Part shown: one piece after another, positions 7,732-16,975 of the stretch
Numbering within the stretch: the first letter of the stretch is position 1
How the letters are laid out: each line of letters begins with the position of its first letter
DNA from: Caballeronia udeis
Lineage (GTDB): Bacteria > Pseudomonadota > Gammaproteobacteria > Burkholderiales > Burkholderiaceae
Assembly (NCBI RefSeq): GCF_001544555.2
Contig: NZ_FCOK02000017.1
Coordinates: 62,001 to 126,000 of the forward strand
Reading direction: 5' to 3'
DNA length: 64,000 bases
Program-made: the position numbers and the translations under genes
Notes under the pieces: generated by a model
What the model saw: the letters and a program-made list of their open reading frames with translations, nothing else
What the model was told of the DNA's origin: nothing
The model's database searches: none

Positions 7732-9102
7732 ATGGCTGCCACGCAATCAGGGGCGATGCCCCTCTCCGATGAGGACGCCCGGCGTCAGTTGCGCCGCGCC
7801 GTCATCGCAAGCACGATCGGTACGACGATCGAATGGTACGACTTCTTCCTCTACAGTACGGTGACTGGGCTGGTTTTCGCCAAGCTGTATTTTCCGGAAT
7901 CGGCCCCGCTCGTCGGCACCTTGCAGGCCTTCCTGATCTACGCCGTCGGCTTCGCGGCACGGCCGGTTGGCGCGGCCATTTTCGGGCACTACGGCGATCG
8001 CATCGGACGCAAGGCCACGCTGATCGTAACGCTTTTGCTGATGGGAATCGCCACGTTTGCCGTAGCCTTTGTTCCTACTTATGCGGTGATCGGCATCTGG
8101 GGCGCCGTCTTGCTCACGGTGCTGCGCTTCATCCAGGGTGTGGGCGTCGGCGGCGAATGGGGTGGCTCGGTCTTGATGTCGATGGAATGGGCACGCACCA
8201 ACTCGCATCGCGGTTTTGTCGCCTCCTGGCCGCAGTTCGGAGTGCCGGTGGGACTGTTCCTCGCCAACCTGGCCGTGCTTGCCATGAGCCAGATCTCCGG
8301 CAGCGGTTTCCTCACATGGGGCTGGCGCGTACCTTTCCTCCTCAGCATCGTGCTGGTCGGGATCGGCCTCTACATCCGCGTGAATATTCTCGAGACGCCG
8401 ATCTTCGCGCGGCTCCTGGCTGAGCGCAAGATCGAGAGGACTCCGATGCTCGAGGTACTGCGCCGCCAGCCGAAAGACATCCTTCTCTCGGCCTTTGCAC
8501 GCATGGCCGAACAGGCTCCTTTCTATATTTTCACGGCCTTTGTCTTCACCTATGGCGTCACGACACTGGGCGTGTCACGCGACCTGCTGCTGACGGCGGT
8601 GCTGGCGGCTTCCGTGCTGGAGTTCTTCACCATCCCGCTGTTTGGCCACGTGTCCGATCTGATCGGACGGCGGCGGATGTATATGATCGGCGCCGCCGTC
8701 GTGGGCGTATTCGGCTTCCTCTATTTTGCGATGGTCGACAGCCGCGATCCGATGTGGATCTTCGTGGCCATTGTGCTCTCGCTGGTACCGCATTCGATGT
8801 TGTACGGTCCCCAGGCCGCTTTGATCGCTGAGTCCTTCACTGGGCGGCTGCGTTACAGCGGTGCGTCCATGGGCTATCAGTTGGCTTCGGTCATTGCCGG
8901 CGGCCCTGCGCCGCTGATTGCGACCGCGCTCTTCGCTTACTACCATTCGGGCTATGCAATCGCGGCTTATATCCTCGCGTGCGCGGTGGTCAGCCTGATT
9001 GCCGCTTCGCGGCTAGGTGACTACACGAACAAGGACATCTCGCGGGAATACGACGACGCGCGGACGAAGGGCGACAGCGGACATGCGAACCCGGCTACAT
9101 GA
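7732..9102 (+). CDS. MFS transporter, metabolite:H+ symporter (MHS) family
   Basis: About 456 residues and 12 predicted membrane helices. The protein begins with the MHS hallmark TTIEWYDFFLYS, followed by the MFS loop GHYGDRIGRK between helices 2 and 3 and a second, similar loop GHVSDLIGRRR in the second half. MHS proteins take up organic acids or osmolytes such as citrate, alpha-ketoglutarate, shikimate or proline with protons; the substrate here is not evident. I chose the ATG at 7732 (MAATQSGAM) because GGGGAGG lies just upstream and the family start fits there; the frame is open further upstream to 7633. No partner gene follows. Confidence 0.9.
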   Translation: MAATQSGAMPLSDEDARRQLRRAVIASTIGTTIEWYDFFLYSTVTGLVFAKLYFPESAPLVGTLQAFLIYAVGFAARPVGAAIFGHYGDRIGRKATLIVTLLLMGIATFAVAFVPTYAVIGIWGAVLLTVLRFIQGVGVGGEWGGSVLMSMEWARTNSHRGFVASWPQFGVPVGLFLANLAVLAMSQISGSGFLTWGWRVPFLLSIVLVGIGLYIRVNILETPIFARLLAERKIERTPMLEVLRRQPKDILLSAFARMAEQAPFYIFTAFVFTYGVTTLGVSRDLLLTAVLAASVLEFFTIPLFGHVSDLIGRRRMYMIGAAVVGVFGFLYFAMVDSRDPMWIFVAIVLSLVPHSMLYGPQAALIAESFTGRLRYSGASMGYQLASVIAGGPAPLIATALFAYYHSGYAIAAYILACAVVSLIAASRLGDYTNKDISREYDDARTKGDSGHANPAT

Positions 9103-9582
9103 TCGATCAGCTCGCCGCTGCTTGCGTCAACACGCGCTTGGCGGTGTTGATGCGGCAGCGGGTGAACGCCCGTCGAGCTATAAGTAAAAGGAATCGCCAC
9201 ATCAGATATTTTCACTAGACGGGTATCGCTGGATTGAACAGACTTTGTCTCCAATCGCTTAGGCCAGTACACGAAGCCTGAGTACCTCACATAAGAAGCG
9301 CCTGAAGGCGCAAGCGTGTTGAGCGCCGCATCCTGAAGCACACGGGCAACGTGGTGGCGGCACGGCGTAACGTTCCAAGGTAATTGTCGCTATCAACAAG
9401 GACGCAGAGGCGCCAATTTTCAGCGTCGCGGACTATGGTCTGGTTGGCGACGTGTTTGATTGTGTTCCTTCGATAGTCCGCGAGTTGAACGCAAAGGTCA
9501 GGTTCGACGGCCCTGAAAAACGGTGATGACTTGTTGATTTTAAATTGCATGCTCTGACACCCAGTTCAATGAAGGCGTTGTT
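9103..9582. other. Intergenic stretch, no supported gene
   Basis: 480 bases between the MHS transporter and the convergent epimerase gene. An 87-codon leftward frame at 9287-9550 exists but has no ribosome-binding site, no recognisable motif and an arginine-rich composition typical of chance frames in GC-rich DNA. I see no terminator hairpin with a T-tract. Confidence 0.5.
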
Positions 9583-10539
9583 TTAGATGCAGTGCAGCGC
9601 GCTCAGCGTGGTCTTGACCGCCTCGTCCCAAGGCGTGTGCGGTTCCTCGCCAAGCGTGGTCAGCAGCGAAGCATTCTCCATGCGTATGGGCTCCTTCCAC
9701 AAATAGCGCATCTCCCGCATCTCGCGGAACATCTGGGAGAATGGCGACATCAGAGGAAGGATCCACCACGGGAACGCGCGCACCTTTGCGGGCTGGCCGA
9801 CCGAGCGTTTGATTGCACCGATCATTCGCGTGCCGTCGGCGTCCCAATGACCCCGCATGTGAAAGGCCGCGAAGACGGGCAGTCTGTCTTCCTGCTCGAT
9901 CAGGCGCACCATGGTTCGCGCTACGTCGGGCACATAGGCCCACTGATGTCCAACACCGGACTTGCCCGGATAGAACATGGCGCGAACGGGTTTACCCGGT
10001 TTGACGAGACCCCCTGAAAACCAGCTATTGCCGGTACTGCCGGGGCCGAAAAAATCGCCAGCCCGGACGACAAGACTGCGTACGCCCTTCGAACTTGCCG
10101 CTTGCAGACGGCGCTCCAGCTCGGCGCGGATTGCTCCCTTGTGCGTGAGGGGTTCCTGAGGCGACGATTCGCGTAACACAGGGAACGCGTTCGGGCCGTA
10201 GTTATAGACTGTGCCGGGCAACACGATCCTCGCGCCTGAAGCGTGCGCCGCAGCAATGGTGTTGTCGATCATGGGGAGCACGAGTTCGGCCCAGTTGCGA
10301 TATCCCGGTGGATTGACCGCGTGGAGAATGAGTTGCACGCCTTTCGCGGCGGCAATCACATCCTGACGATTCATCGCGTCGCCCTTGATCCATTCGAATC
10401 GATCGTCGCGGTTAGTCAGCGCCATGGGGTTGCGATGCAACGCGCGCACCTTCCAGCCACGCGCAGCAAGTTGCCGCGCCACTTCGCCACCTATGCCGCC
10501 GGTCGCTCCCAAAACCAGTGCCGTACGAATGTCTGTCAT
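9583..10539 (-). CDS. NAD(P)-dependent epimerase/dehydratase-like (atypical or extended SDR)
   Basis: 318 residues with an N-terminal Rossmann motif GATGGIGGEVARQL (about residues 11-24), then an acidic GD at the end of the third strand (WIKGDAMN), as in NmrA-like and extended SDRs. The middle has LPGTVYNYGP, in the place of the catalytic Tyr region of epimerases, though the classic YxxxK is not clear. It probably binds NAD(P) and acts as a reductase, epimerase or redox sensor on an unknown substrate. It is divergent from the LysR regulator at 10630, with 90 bases between the starts, an arrangement that usually means the regulator controls it. Confidence 0.8.
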   Translation of the reverse strand: MTDIRTALVLGATGGIGGEVARQLAARGWKVRALHRNPMALTNRDDRFEWIKGDAMNRQDVIAAAKGVQLILHAVNPPGYRNWAELVLPMIDNTIAAAHASGARIVLPGTVYNYGPNAFPVLRESSPQEPLTHKGAIRAELERRLQAASSKGVRSLVVRAGDFFGPGSTGNSWFSGGLVKPGKPVRAMFYPGKSGVGHQWAYVPDVARTMVRLIEQEDRLPVFAAFHMRGHWDADGTRMIGAIKRSVGQPAKVRAFPWWILPLMSPFSQMFREMREMRYLWKEPIRMENASLLTTLGEEPHTPWDEAVKTTLSALHCI

Positions 10540-10629
10540 GTTTGCCTCCTGATGTCATGGCGATTATTCTTGCGCAGGCGGCAGTTAAATGAAATTATCG
10601 ATACCAATAGAGCGGATATACATTTTTGT

Positions 10630-11559
10630 ATGACTGAGACTGAACCTAGCTGGGACCTCTACCGGACTTTTCTGGGCGTCGTGCGCGAGGGTTCGCTCTC
10701 GGCGGCGGCGCGTGCGCTGGGACTGACGCAGCCTACGGTAGGACGTCATGTGGATGCGCTTGAACAAATCATGGGTTATGCGCTTTTTATCCGTACGCAA
10801 CAGGGCCTTAGCCCTACGCAGGAAGCGCTGGCATTGAAGCCGTTTGCCGAAGCGCTGGAATCGAATAGTGCCGCGTTATTGCGGGCCGCATCGAGTCAGG
10901 GAGTGGGAGTCCGCGGCACCATCCGCATCACTGCCAGCGACGTCATCAGCGTGGAAGTACTGCCGCCCATCATCACTGCGCTGCACGCCGCTTACCCTGA
11001 ACTGGTCATTGAACTGATGCCGTCCAACCGGATTGAAGACCTGCTGCAGCGCGAAGCGGATATAGCAGTCCGGATGCAACGGCCAAGCCAGGGCGTGTTG
11101 ATTGCACGCCGGATAGGTGACGTCGAGCTTGGGCTCCATGCGCACAAGCGTTATCTCGAACGGCGCGGCAAGCCTGGGAATATTGACGACCTTGCTAACC
11201 ATGCGTTGATTGGTTTCGACAAGGAAACCGCTTTTATTCGCAGCATGAAACCCCAGCTACCGGAGATACGCCGGGAAATGATGGCGTTACGCACGGACAG
11301 CGATCTGGCTTCGCTTGCGATGTTGCGGGCGGGTTTTGGTGTTGGCATGTGTCAGGTGGGGCTGGCTCGCCGGGACCCTGATCTGATTCGTCTTTTTCCC
11401 AAGAAGATATCGCTTCGGCTGGATACCTGGCTTGCCATGCATGAAGACTTGCGCGACAACCCGAGTTGTAAGGTCGCGTTTGCAGCCCTGGCTAAGGGAC
11501 TGGATGAATACGTTCACTCGGCCTATGGAAAAGGCCTATTCCTTAACCTAAGTCCTTAA
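10630..11559 (+). CDS. LysR-family transcriptional regulator
   Basis: 309 residues with an N-terminal winged helix (about 8-66; GSLSAAARALGLTQPTVGRH) and a periplasmic-binding-protein-like effector domain. The effector domain is of the group with MPSNRIEDLLQREADIAVR. I start it at the ATG at 10630 (MTETEPSWDLY), since upstream in-frame codons overlap the divergent epimerase gene. The likely target is the divergent epimerase gene; the shared 90-base promoter region is AT-rich and would hold the LysR box. The effector is unknown. Confidence 0.9.
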   Translation: MTETEPSWDLYRTFLGVVREGSLSAAARALGLTQPTVGRHVDALEQIMGYALFIRTQQGLSPTQEALALKPFAEALESNSAALLRAASSQGVGVRGTIRITASDVISVEVLPPIITALHAAYPELVIELMPSNRIEDLLQREADIAVRMQRPSQGVLIARRIGDVELGLHAHKRYLERRGKPGNIDDLANHALIGFDKETAFIRSMKPQLPEIRREMMALRTDSDLASLAMLRAGFGVGMCQVGLARRDPDLIRLFPKKISLRLDTWLAMHEDLRDNPSCKVAFAALAKGLDEYVHSAYGKGLFLNLSP

Positions 11560-11581
11560 GCCGCTAACTCTTTTCCGGTCG

Positions 11582-13033
11582 TCAGCCGACAGCTTCCAAC
11601 TCACGTTCAGCGGGCTTGGCGTCGACAGAATGCGGCGCTTCCCGATATCCGCCCGTTGTCGCGCCGAGCGTATTCAGGCGAATGGCGGATTGCCCTAACA
11701 GCCAGCCGCAATAGGACCAGAACATCAGCATGGTCGACTGCCACATGAAGTCATCGGTCAGATTCTTGGCGAGCATGCCCAGGATCAGCGCAAGGCCTGC
11801 GCGATACCACTGAGGATGAGTCAAGCGCACCGCGAAAAACTGGTAAGCGAGGCACCCCAAGGCTGCAAGCTGGAGGATCAGCCCCACAATGCCGACCTGA
11901 AGCAGCGTATTGAGAAAGAGGTTGTGCGCATGCGTGCGCACGTTGCCGTCCAGCTTGAACAGGTCGTCCGGGACCAGGCTTCCGTAAGCCAGCGAGGGTA
12001 GGGGTTTGCCAAAACCAATGCCTATCCAGGGGTGCTTGGCGACCTGACTTCCATAGAACTCCCAGATCCTTGGCCGCGCATCCGAGCGCATTGCCCGATT
12101 TATGCCGCTGACCACGCGCAGATGCTCGATCAACGTGACGGGTTTGGGCGCCGGCGCGCTTTCAATAGCCGCGAGTTGTAAATCAGGGGCGCGGGCGACC
12201 ACGCGCAGAACCTCAGGTGTCGAACTGGACACTTGAACCGCGGGAGCGGCCACGCTGCCCACAGCGGGGCTCATGAGCCGCAGCTTGTTGCTGAACGCAA
12301 CAGCCACCAACGTCACTACCAGCAGTGCGCCCAGTGCGGTCCATGCCCTTACGCGCTCGCGTGAAGAACGGGGCCACACCAGCACCACGGCAACCACGGC
12401 TAACGCAATCCAGAAGAAGCGGTTCAACGTCGCGCCGCCGATCACCACGCAAAATAGCACGCCCGTCAGGCCGCGAATTCTTGTTTCGGTCTTGGCGGCC
12501 ATGGTCGCAAAGAGGGGAATGGCCATGAGCGCCAGCGTGCTGGAATGCCCGACGCGAGCGTAGAAATGCATCAGCCCCGGCTTGGGTGCGCCGGGGTCAA
12601 GATAGTGGAAATAGACAACACTGATCGCGGCCAGGATGAGGCACGTGGCCCATGCCACGTTCTGTAGCAGGCGCTGTTGCTTAAGCGGTGATTGTCCAAC
12701 TAGCCAGAAGGCGTAGAACGCCGCTAGCGGATAAGCTATCTCGTCAAGCCATGCATGCAGGGTCGCGTCTGGATTGACTGACCACGCTGCGGACATCAAG
12801 GTCCAAAGCGCCCAGACGCCAAGCGCTATTAGCAAGGAAGAGGCAGGGAAATCGCGCTCGCGGGAATTTGTTAGCAAAGACTTAACAGCAAACGAAGCGA
12901 CAATTGCTATAAGAATGCCGATGCCAATGTATTTAATGGCTGTCATATGGTCGAACATCCCCACGAATAACAGCACTGCGCATACAACGGACAGGGCTTC
13001 CCCGGCCCAAGATTGCAACCTCAGGTTAATCAT
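11582..13033 (-). CDS. O-antigen ligase-like membrane protein (WaaL/Wzy_C family)
   Basis: 483 residues with about 11-12 membrane helices. A large periplasmic loop (about residues 255-365) contains SDARPRIWEFYGSQV and then HAHNLFLNTLLQVG; the Arg and His in such loops are characteristic of the Wzy_C/O-antigen ligase superfamily. Members join lipid-linked glycans to lipid A-core or to protein Ser/Thr residues. No other LPS or glycosylation gene is nearby, so an orphan O-antigen ligase or a protein O-glycosyltransferase (PglL-type) are both possible. It converges on the LysR gene with 22 bases between stops. Confidence 0.85.
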   Translation of the reverse strand: MINLRLQSWAGEALSVVCAVLLFVGMFDHMTAIKYIGIGILIAIVASFAVKSLLTNSRERDFPASSLLIALGVWALWTLMSAAWSVNPDATLHAWLDEIAYPLAAFYAFWLVGQSPLKQQRLLQNVAWATCLILAAISVVYFHYLDPGAPKPGLMHFYARVGHSSTLALMAIPLFATMAAKTETRIRGLTGVLFCVVIGGATLNRFFWIALAVVAVVLVWPRSSRERVRAWTALGALLVVTLVAVAFSNKLRLMSPAVGSVAAPAVQVSSSTPEVLRVVARAPDLQLAAIESAPAPKPVTLIEHLRVVSGINRAMRSDARPRIWEFYGSQVAKHPWIGIGFGKPLPSLAYGSLVPDDLFKLDGNVRTHAHNLFLNTLLQVGIVGLILQLAALGCLAYQFFAVRLTHPQWYRAGLALILGMLAKNLTDDFMWQSTMLMFWSYCGWLLGQSAIRLNTLGATTGGYREAPHSVDAKPAERELEAVG

Positions 13034-13366
13034 TGCGATTCCGGAGTTTGATAATCGATCTGGTGGCGGCGAATTGTACGATAAGCGCTAATTTTCCGGG
13101 CCGATTGTGTCGCGGCGTAATAAAACAATCTTGCCGTAGAGACTGACCCTGATTGCCGAATGGACTTTCTTTTTCCTTTAACGGGTCGCTTTAGCTCCGG
13201 TCCTAATTTTTCTCCAGGCGCTTAGTGCGGCTGCAAGGTCACAAGAAAATGAATGCACCGTTCTTATCCATTCCATTGCGCTCCATTCCGCTGTCTTCCG
13301 TCTGATCAAAGGCGAGTGGCGTCCCTACGCTGATTTTTCTTAAGGAAGTCGTCGCGCTATCGGACC
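13034..13366. other. Intergenic stretch, no supported feature
   Basis: 333 bases between two leftward genes. It contains the promoter region of the O-antigen ligase-like gene. I see no open frame with a ribosome-binding site and no clear terminator for the histidine kinase transcript. Confidence 0.5.
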
Positions 13367-14686
13367 TTAGCTGACGCCTTTCAATAGAAGCCTGGCTTCC
13401 AGGCCACCGTCGGGCCGGTTGTGCAATGACAGCGCCGCGTCCATCGCCAAAGCGAGTTGCCGCGCAATCGCAAGCCCTAGTCCGGTGCCGCCGGTTCCCC
13501 GATTGCGCGATCCTTCCAGCCGATAGAACGGTTCGAACACCGCTTCCAGCGACTCAGCCGGAATACCCGGTCCGCGATCGAGCACCGAGACCGTCACGTG
13601 CCCATCCTCTGAGGCGGCGACCCTGATCTCAGCCGCGCCGCCAAACTTCAACGCGTTATCCACGAGGTTGCCAACGATCCGGCGCAACGCCTGAGGGCGC
13701 GTCACCAGCGCAGTGTCAATTCGCCCTTGCAGCGAGACTTCCTTGCCGGCATCGACATAGTCGAACACGAGGCTGTCGAACAGCGCGTCCGGGTCGATAC
13801 GGAGAGGCGCCTCACTGGCGCCGTGCATGGTGCGTGCGTACGTGACGCCTTCCTTGACCATCGTCTCCATCTCCTGCAGGTCCTGCTGCAGCTTTGCTCC
13901 CTCGGGGCTGTCGTCCATCACGTCGAGGCGCAGACGCATGCGGGTAATCGGCGTTTGCAGGTCGTGCGAAATCGCCGCGAGGATCTGCAGGCGCTCGGTC
14001 ATGTATAGCCTGATGCGATCCTGCATGGCGTTGAACGCCCGCGCCGCGCGCGCCACTTCGTCCGGTCCGTCTTCGGACAGGCGCTCCGCCTTCAGGTCGG
14101 GCCCCAGGGTATCGGCCGCTCGCGCCAAGTGGCTCAGCGGACGTGTCGCCAGCCGTACCGCCAGCCAGCAGCAGGCCGCCAGCACTACCAGTTGCAGGAT
14201 GAGCAGCCACGACAGCCACGGCGACAACGGCGCACCCGGCATGGGGCGGTAGTCGATCGTCAGGGGCGTGCCGTCACTCAACTGCAGATGGACTTGCAGG
14301 CGGTCGGGTTCACCCGGGATGGCGTTGACCGTTAGCGGATAGCGCTTGCCAATACCGTCTGCAATGGACTGAGCCACCCTCGCTGAGAGCTGCGCATCAG
14401 GAGGAGCACCCGGGATACCCGGGCCGAGAATGAAGCTATAGCTGCGCCGCGCCAGCCTTGGCAGCCATTCGGCACGTTCGTTGGCAGGCAGATGATCGAG
14501 GAGCGCGACGGAACTGGTGACCTCGCGTTCGATGTAACCCATCATCACGTTGGTCATGGTCTGGTCCCGTTCCGTCACGGTGAGCCAGACCGACAGCGTT
14601 TGCACCAGTGCAAGGCTGACAAACAGAATCAGGGCAAGCCGCGCGAACAGCGTGCGCGGCCAGTGCAGCAACGCATTCAGTTTCAT
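13367..14686 (-). CDS. Sensor histidine kinase, EnvZ/OmpR type
   Basis: 439 residues: membrane helix at about 11-33, periplasmic sensor, second helix (about 162-180), HAMP, then a dimerisation domain with AAISHDLQTPITRMRL carrying the phospho-His. The ATPase domain has NLVDNALKFGG, DRGPGIP and GTGLGLAI. Its ATG overlaps the stop of the response regulator gene by four bases (ATGA), so the pair is translationally coupled. The frame extends upstream to 15226, but that extension lies inside the regulator gene and is not coding in this frame. The inducing signal is unknown. Confidence 0.93.
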   Translation of the reverse strand: MKLNALLHWPRTLFARLALILFVSLALVQTLSVWLTVTERDQTMTNVMMGYIEREVTSSVALLDHLPANERAEWLPRLARRSYSFILGPGIPGAPPDAQLSARVAQSIADGIGKRYPLTVNAIPGEPDRLQVHLQLSDGTPLTIDYRPMPGAPLSPWLSWLLILQLVVLAACCWLAVRLATRPLSHLARAADTLGPDLKAERLSEDGPDEVARAARAFNAMQDRIRLYMTERLQILAAISHDLQTPITRMRLRLDVMDDSPEGAKLQQDLQEMETMVKEGVTYARTMHGASEAPLRIDPDALFDSLVFDYVDAGKEVSLQGRIDTALVTRPQALRRIVGNLVDNALKFGGAAEIRVAASEDGHVTVSVLDRGPGIPAESLEAVFEPFYRLEGSRNRGTGGTGLGLAIARQLALAMDAALSLHNRPDGGLEARLLLKGVS

Positions 14687-15423
14687 GGGTTGCCTTCGAT
14701 CATGATCACGGCCGCTGAAAATACATAACCTTCGCTGCGCAGTGTCTTGATGTAACGCGGCTCGCGCGCCGTATCCTGCAGGCGCTGCCGCAAGCGGCTG
14801 ACCAGCAGATCGATCGAGCGGTCGAACGGATCGGCCTGGCGGCCCTGGGTCAGATTGAGCAATTGATCCCGGGTGAGCACGCGCTGGGGATGATCGAGGA
14901 ATACGCGCAGCAAGCGGTACTCCGCGCCGCTCAGGGCCACCATGGTGCCCTCGGCGTCGAGCAGATGGCGTGCGGTGGTGTCGAGCCGCCAGTCGCCGAA
15001 GCCGATCATCGGCGCGGTTTCCGTCACCTGCATGCCGGGCGGCAGCATACGAGTGCGGCGCAACACGGAGCGGATGCGCGCCAGCAGTTCGCGCACTGCA
15101 AACGGTTTGGCCAGGTAATCGTCGGCGCCCATTTCCAGCCCGACAATGCGATCCGCCTCCTCGCTGCGGGCGGTCAGCATCAATACCGGCACCGCGCGAA
15201 ACTTGCCGGCACGCAATTCCCGGCACAGCACGAGGCCGTCTTCGCCGGGCATCATCAGGTCAAGCACGATCAGATCAGGCGCACCTTGCTCGAGGACCGC
15301 GCGCATCTGGCGGCCGTTGGCGGCCAGCGAAACGCGCATCCCGTTCTTCTCGAGATAGGTGGCAAGCAGTTCGCGGATACCGCGATCGTCGTCGACGATC
15401 AGCACGTGGTCGGCGTTTTCCAT
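14683..15423 (-). CDS. OmpR/PhoB-family response regulator
   Basis: 246 residues. The receiver domain has D11/D12, phosphoacceptor D55 (IVLDLMMPGEDG), a Thr (LMLTAR) and Lys (AKPF). The C-terminal winged helix runs from about residue 150 to 235, ending RYIKTLRSEGYVFSA, with SGAEYRLLRVFL typical of OmpR-type trans-activation regions. I use the ATG at 15423; an in-frame TTG three bases earlier is less likely. It is coupled to the downstream kinase by ATGA overlap. The upstream GFA-family gene and 40-codon ORF lie close enough to be cotranscribed. Confidence 0.94.
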   Translation of the reverse strand: MENADHVLIVDDDRGIRELLATYLEKNGMRVSLAANGRQMRAVLEQGAPDLIVLDLMMPGEDGLVLCRELRAGKFRAVPVLMLTARSEEADRIVGLEMGADDYLAKPFAVRELLARIRSVLRRTRMLPPGMQVTETAPMIGFGDWRLDTTARHLLDAEGTMVALSGAEYRLLRVFLDHPQRVLTRDQLLNLTQGRQADPFDRSIDLLVSRLRQRLQDTAREPRYIKTLRSEGYVFSAAVIMIEGNP

Positions 15424-15430
15424 CAATGAA

Positions 15431-15553
15431 TCAATCCCTCCGACGGTTAACGCGCACCTGGTTCACGTTGACAAGCGAACAGCGCACGGGGTGCGCCAGT
15501 TCCGCTGCCAATCCGCCCGCCAGGAAGGCGAGAATTGCCATGAGCCGTCTCAT
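15431..15553 (-). CDS. Possible 40-residue small membrane or secreted peptide
   Basis: A short leftward frame whose ATG (15553) overlaps the stop of the GFA gene as ATGA and whose end lies 7 bases before the response regulator start. The product begins MRRLMAILAFLAGGLAAELA, which looks like a signal peptide or single membrane helix with a basic start, and ends in a basic tail. Position and coupling argue for real translation; length and lack of a known family argue for caution. It could be a leader peptide that couples translation of the regulator to that of the GFA gene. Confidence 0.4.
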   Translation of the reverse strand: MRRLMAILAFLAGGLAAELAHPVRCSLVNVNQVRVNRRRD

Positions 15554-15921
15554 GCGTCTTCCACGACGGACAGGCTGGCGCCATTGGCGACGGCGGCTTC
15601 CAGCGTATACGGATCGATGCCTTCCAGGCAACCAATGTTGGCACGCCAGCGCCGCGGATCCGTACGCGTCTGGTGGAACGGATAAATGCCGCAATGCTTG
15701 CAGAAGTAGTGCTTCGCCGTGCGCGTATTGAACTGGTAGAGCGTTAGCGCTTCCTCACCCTGCAGGATCTTCAGTTCGCCCGCGGCGAACGCCGGCGTCA
15801 TCAGCGCGCCCTTGCGCCGGCACAGGCTGCAATTGCAACGCGCAGCAGGGGCGACGGCAGTACGGACTTCAAATTTCACGGTCCCGCAATGACAGGATCC
15901 GTGCAGCAATTCGGTGCTCAT
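15550..15921 (-). CDS. GFA-family (CENP-V/GFA) zinc protein
   Basis: 123 residues with the GFA zinc-binding cysteines: GSCHCGTVKFEV, CNCSLCRRKG and FCKHCGIYPFHQ. The family is named for glutathione-dependent formaldehyde-activating enzyme, but most members have unproven roles. This one is best called a GFA-domain protein. I start at the ATG at 15921 (MSTELLHGSCHCG), which puts the first zinc ligands at the expected distance; the frame is open upstream to 16059. It may be the first gene of a transcript that continues into the two-component pair. Confidence 0.85.
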   Translation of the reverse strand: MSTELLHGSCHCGTVKFEVRTAVAPAARCNCSLCRRKGALMTPAFAAGELKILQGEEALTLYQFNTRTAKHYFCKHCGIYPFHQTRTDPRRWRANIGCLEGIDPYTLEAAVANGASLSVVEDA

Positions 15922-16103
15922 GTGGTTCTCCGCAACAGGCATGGCTGCTTTATAGCCCAATACGCGCGACGCTTTGTATCGCAATGTATCTGGGCGGTCT
16001 CCTGACATACAACATTGCACCCAAGCCGCTTTGGCGACACAAGCGAGATACATCCGCACGGTCCAATACGCTCAACCAAGCGTTATCGCCAATCGGAGAT
16101 TTT

Positions 16104-16918
16104 ATGTCGGACAACACCGGTCCCCAATCGTCGTCTCGCCGTCGTTTTGTCAGTGTGGCCGCGGCGACCATTGCTGCGGGCTCATTGAGTCAGCTCGCCT
16201 TAGCAGAACCTGACCAGGCAATTACCGAAGTTGCCCAATCGACGAGCGGCGACAAGACCGCTATTCGTCCACTTCGTGTCCATGTCCCGGAGTCGCAACT
16301 GATCGATTTGCGAAGACGCATCAAAGCGACCAGGTGGCCTGAGCGCGAGACGGTCACCGACGACTCGCAAGGCGTGCCGCTTGCAATGATTCAGGAACTC
16401 GCGCGCCATTGGGCGACCGACTACGACTGGCGCAAGTGCGAGGCAAAACTGAACGCCTTGCCGCAGTTCGTGACCGAGATCGATGGGCTGGACATTCATT
16501 TCGTCCATGTTCGTTCGAAGCATGACAATGCTGCGACGGGTATGTGCAGCCGGCGGCGGCACTGACCTCGGCCGTGTTCGGGCGCTCAGTCAATGGAGAA
16601 TCAGCAGGCGAGCTGACACGGGACGATGTGCTCGATGACATCACGCTCTACTGGTTGACGAACACGGGGATTTCCGCCGCGCGCTTTTATTGGGAGTCTC
16701 ACTTCAACTTCCTGGCCGCCGCCGATGTATCAGTCCCGGCTGCCGTGAGCGTCTTTCCTCGCGAGAACTATCAGGCACCGCGGAGTTGGACGGAGCGTGC
16801 GTATCACAACCTTATCTATTACAACCGGGTGGATAAAGGCGGGCACTTCGCCGCATGGGAACAGCCGCAGTTATTTGCAGAGGAGGTTCGGGCGGGCTTA
16901 AGACCACTGCGCACATAA
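16104..16918 (+). pseudogene. Epoxide hydrolase (Tat-exported type) with internal deletion
   Basis: The 5' part (ATG 16104, with CGGAG upstream) encodes a twin-arginine signal (SSRRRFVSVAAATIAAG) and the epoxide hydrolase N-terminal domain (LIDLRRRIKATRWPERE to DGLDIHFVHVRS). The frame then breaks. The 3' part, in another frame from about 16550, encodes the C-terminal end of the same family (ELTRDDVLDDITLYWLTNT, then NRVDKGGHFAAWEQP with the catalytic-type His). The whole central alpha/beta-hydrolase core is missing, including the HGWPGS oxyanion region and the nucleophile Asp. It cannot make an active enzyme. The junction is near 16530-16560. Confidence 0.85.
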
Positions 16919-16975
16919 CGAACCATATACCCGTTGCCGGCTGACCGGTCACCTCAACGTGACGGGCGTAAGAAC

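Noticed and set aside
9287-9550. 87-codon leftward frame
   Set aside because: No ribosome-binding site, no motif, arginine-rich; looks like a chance frame in intergenic DNA.
14686-15226. Upstream extension of the histidine kinase frame
   Set aside because: Lies out of frame inside the response regulator gene; the kinase family start is at 14686.
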